From NCBI GenBank assembly GCA_004151065.3, contig NWUY0303885356.1, positions 1-10,551 on the forward strand: a stretch of 10,551 bases of DNA, given 5' to 3'. Position 1 is the first letter of the stretch; each line of letters opens with the position of its first letter. The notes below the pieces were generated by a model, which did no database searches, was not told the origin of the DNA, and was given only the letters and a program-made list of their open reading frames with translations. This DNA is from Larix sibirica (Eukaryota > Streptophyta > Pinopsida > Pinales > Pinaceae). Below are positions 7,930-10,551 of this stretch, one piece after another. The translations under genes and the position numbers were made by a program.

Positions 7930-8281
7930 CTGCAGACATACATAAAAAACACAGTTCTATTAGATATATACATCCTGTCCTTGTATGAACTATGAACCTT
8001 AAAGTTGACGAACTTCTGAGAATAAGTGTTCTGAGATCTTAAATGGAATGGTATTAAGCCCCGTGAGAATATTTATTACCACAAAGAATTGAGAATATTA
8101 TAGCATTAGATGACTTTTTTGTTTGCTTGATTCAGGGGAAATATGTCTTTTATATACAGCAACTCAAAATTAAAGTAGAAAATCAGCTACTTTAATGTCT
8201 GGACTCTGAATATGCATTGGTAGATACATTCATAGCATCATGGATGAGCAAGAAACCCTTGCCTTTGGCTTGGGCACTTAC

Positions 8282-8328
8282 ATTGTCAAAGGCCAATTTC
8301 AGAAAAGCAGCAACAGAACTTAAAACGC
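8282..8328 (-). other. Possible further upstream exon of the CBS gene (uncertain)
   Basis: The minus strand carries a consensus donor, GACAAT followed by GTAAGTG, at 8281-8280. The frame entering it reads V-L-S-S-V-A-A-F-L-K-L-A-F-D-N and ends in phase 0, matching the phase of the exon at 7929. Acceptor choices are AG at 8330-8329 (after TTTGA) or 8320-8319 (after GTTTTA); neither has a strong pyrimidine tract. A TAA in the same frame lies just upstream, so the exon would be only 37-47 bp. The donor and phase are encouraging; the rest is inference. Confidence 0.28.
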
Positions 8329-8329
8329 C

Positions 8330-10551
8330 TTCAAAGAATATTTAAAGCACAATTTCCAGAAAGAGTGAAGTACCCAAGCTAAAATGCCGTGCCAATGGTC
8401 CACATTGTGACTAGGAGGGAGTTACAGTCTCCAAGCAACACTGCTCACAAGTGAACATTTCCTCTTTTGTTGTTTATTGAAAATTTCGTATTGACAGAAA
8501 GCTTAAAGAGAGGCTTACGAGTGAACCCATGAGGGGAAAAGACTTATAAGACTGGACTGCAGAAGAATGTAAATTTAATGTGGGTTGAATGTCAACCAAA
8601 GTCAAGCACAAACCCTTCCAAGGAGGGGTACGTCTATCAGGTGGGTGTGCCATCACATCCCTTTTGACAGTGGATTGGATTGTCAAGGTTGATTTTAAAA
8701 TAGTAGAGTAGGAGGGAGGTCATGGTAGTGGTGCAGGTACTGTCATTAGTGAACCTAAGAGACAGGGTTGGTCTTGGTGCAAGGCTGTGTTACTGCACAA
8801 ATTTGCACCAGCAGGCTTGCCTAATAATTATAGACCACCTAGCCCTGTCAGCACTAGATGCCTCTCCGTTGGGACTCGTGCTTCTCGAGTCTCAGGGTGG
8901 TGTCCCTATGGATTGCATGCCATCATCAAACAAATAAATCTACACAGAACTCCAAGATGGTTAGCACACAAATAACTCTCTCTTAGGCAGTCTCTTAACA
9001 GTCAAAAGCAAAGGTAAGTTTCAAATAACAATTTTAAGTGCTCGGAATCAAATCCTATAGATAGTTGCGATGATGAATCAACAGAAATGAGTGGAGTGAA
9101 TGTGTGCTTTAAGTGAAGAAAATTCCAAGTAAGTGTACCATAACACTACAAACAATTTAACCAATAACAACCAAGAGATTCAAAGAGCTAGAACCATGTA
9201 TAATTGTACCAAATCACATATAACCCAACAGGTTGATTGCATCATAGTGAGTTGTAGGTGACAGGATGCAAGGATCTCCTTCCTTGCAATGGAGTTAGTG
9301 ATCTAAGGTCCAGAGGATGGAAGAAATGAAGAGTTGTCTGCTGCTACAACCTGTCTAGAGAAAAATATTATCCAACACTGCATCTGCCTTTCAAATCTTT
9401 CTATATAAACGTCCCTTCCTCCATCAATTAAGTCAGCATGGCTGCTGTTCGGAAAAAGGCAACAAAAAATAAAAGCTCAAACCCTTTCCATGCCAGTCAC
9501 CTTAGGGCCTTTTTACTGCTGTTTGGATGAGTTTTTGTGATTTTTCAGGATATTTTCCTCCTTGATTTCCTCTAGGCCGACTCCCTCTAAGCACTTTCAC
9601 ATTCTGCATTCTACTTAAGTGACCATTCCAATTCTAAATTGCCCTTTGGGACAGATTTTCTTTGTTGTTTTGACTTGCCTTCTAATGTAAAAAAAAATGT
9701 TGTTTAGGAAAACTTCTTTTGCTGTTTTTTTACTGCCTTCTCCATCAAGGAAGCACTCTATATCTGTCCACTTCTCATGCCAAGTAATCACAGGTAGTAC
9801 ACTTTGTAAGTCCCCTGAAATTTATCAATCATGCTGGGCCCTGTTAAACTCTGCATCTAGTTTCCAAACCAAAATCTTAGGATGGTAAAGGGCACTGTCC
9901 TATACTCCTCATATTTGTATTGATGTTCAAACAGCTCTGAAATTGGTGATGCAGAACCTCCTTGACTGCTGAAAATAAGCTACAAGAAGTGATTCTGGGA
10001 ATGAAGACTGCTACAGGAAATCTGGAGGTAAAGTCTGCTATAGGGACAAATGTGGGCATGAAAATCTGCTGCAGGAATGCTCCAACAGCGCCCTGTTTGT
10101 GCTTGTAAACAAACCCCAAACAACTTTCCTATTCGAATCTGTTGCTACAGCCTCTCCCACACACTGAAGATAGCATGCTGGAAGCAAGGACAAGACACTC
10201 CTTGGGCAAGACACTCATTTCCCTGCTCAAAACAGCACAAGGCAACCATGAAAACAAGATGACAATTAAGGCACCCTCTATCCCTATCTTCAGGCTAAAA
10301 AGCCTCAATAAGTGCATAAGTCTGTCCCCTCTCTCTCCAAGGTACCAGCAGCAAACCTCCAGCAAACCAGCTTCTCACCTGCATAATTCAGACCTACGGG
10401 TTCTGTCTTCTACACGATCATTAAACTGCAATCCGCACTTGTGATTGGATGCTTGTGTGGCAAATAACGACTTTCAAACTCTGCACTGACTTGAATGAGG
10501 TCTAACCCAGGATTTAAAGAGGTGTTGTCACATCCATAGTAGCAGGGGCTA
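8330..10551. other. Probable upstream intron or flanking DNA, no gene recognised
   Basis: I looked on the minus strand for PPR-like helices or further exons continuing the CBS gene and found none I could support. Plus-strand open stretches (8712-8975, 9697-9888, 10142-10444) and minus-strand ones (8474-8686, 9877-10119, 10129-10365) show no known motif. A degenerate repeat cluster lies at 9991-10080, and a 10-bp direct repeat CAAGACACTC occurs at 10191-10200 and 10207-10216. If the CBS gene is intact, this interval is part of a long intron and the PPR exons lie beyond 10551. Confidence 0.5.
9991..10080. repeat. Degenerate tandem repeat, three units of about 27-31 bp
   Basis: Three units share a frame of GGnnnTGAAnnCTGCTnCAGG: the CTGCT cores start at 10008, 10035 and 10066 (CTGCTACAGG, CTGCTATAGG, CTGCTGCAGG). 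Each is preceded by a G-rich run and ATGAA or GTAAA. A looser CTGCTG occurs at 9966 and a GTTGCTACAG at 10141. The units differ at many positions, so this is an old repeat or part of a repeat-rich transposon segment. Confidence 0.5.

Noticed and set aside
1-10551. tRNA, rRNA, CRISPR array, bacterial operon or phage-like system
   Set aside because: No cloverleaf, rRNA core, regularly spaced direct repeats or bacterial gene layout was seen on either strand; the spliced gene and plant LINE point to a plant nuclear genome.

Overview
The window looks like nuclear DNA of a seed plant. Three things point there: a decayed plant-type LINE with a DUF4283-like domain and a CCHC zinc knuckle, the 3' half of a spliced gene of the plant PPR-CBS protein class (Arabidopsis CBSPPR1 type), and long AT-rich non-coding stretches. 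The 3.1 kb intron and the diluted layout would suit a large genome such as a gymnosperm, but that is inference; the sequence does not fix the species.

Layout from left to right. Positions 1 to about 2700 hold a LINE on the minus strand, cut by the left edge. ORF1 runs from about 2579 down to 205 and is broken by frameshifts and stops. It still shows a conserved N-terminal segment, a DUF4283-like domain and a perfect CCHC knuckle. ORF2 (endonuclease start) begins at 205 and overlaps the ORF1 stop by one base. Positions 2755-2910 are a 78-bp tandem duplication and 3049-3134 a 43-bp tandem repeat. Positions 3135 to about 4050 show no gene.

Positions 4235-7929 hold three minus-strand exons (7861-7929, 7589-7765, 4235-4471). 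They join in phase 0 across GT-AG introns of 95 and 3117 bp into a 160-residue C-terminal stretch carrying a pair of CBS motifs and ending in TAG. The N-terminal part, expected to contain the PPR repeats, must lie mostly to the right of the window or behind further introns. One possible extra exon lies at 8282-8328. The remaining sequence (8330-10551) is probably upstream intron with a degenerate repeat cluster and no recognised gene.

The gene and the LINE share orientation, and the LINE lies downstream of the gene's 3' end; nothing shows that they interact. I found no sign of a new multi-gene system. The most useful observations are the intact three-exon CBS gene end, the asymmetric CBS ligand residues, the LINE stop/start overlap, and the recent 78-bp duplication.
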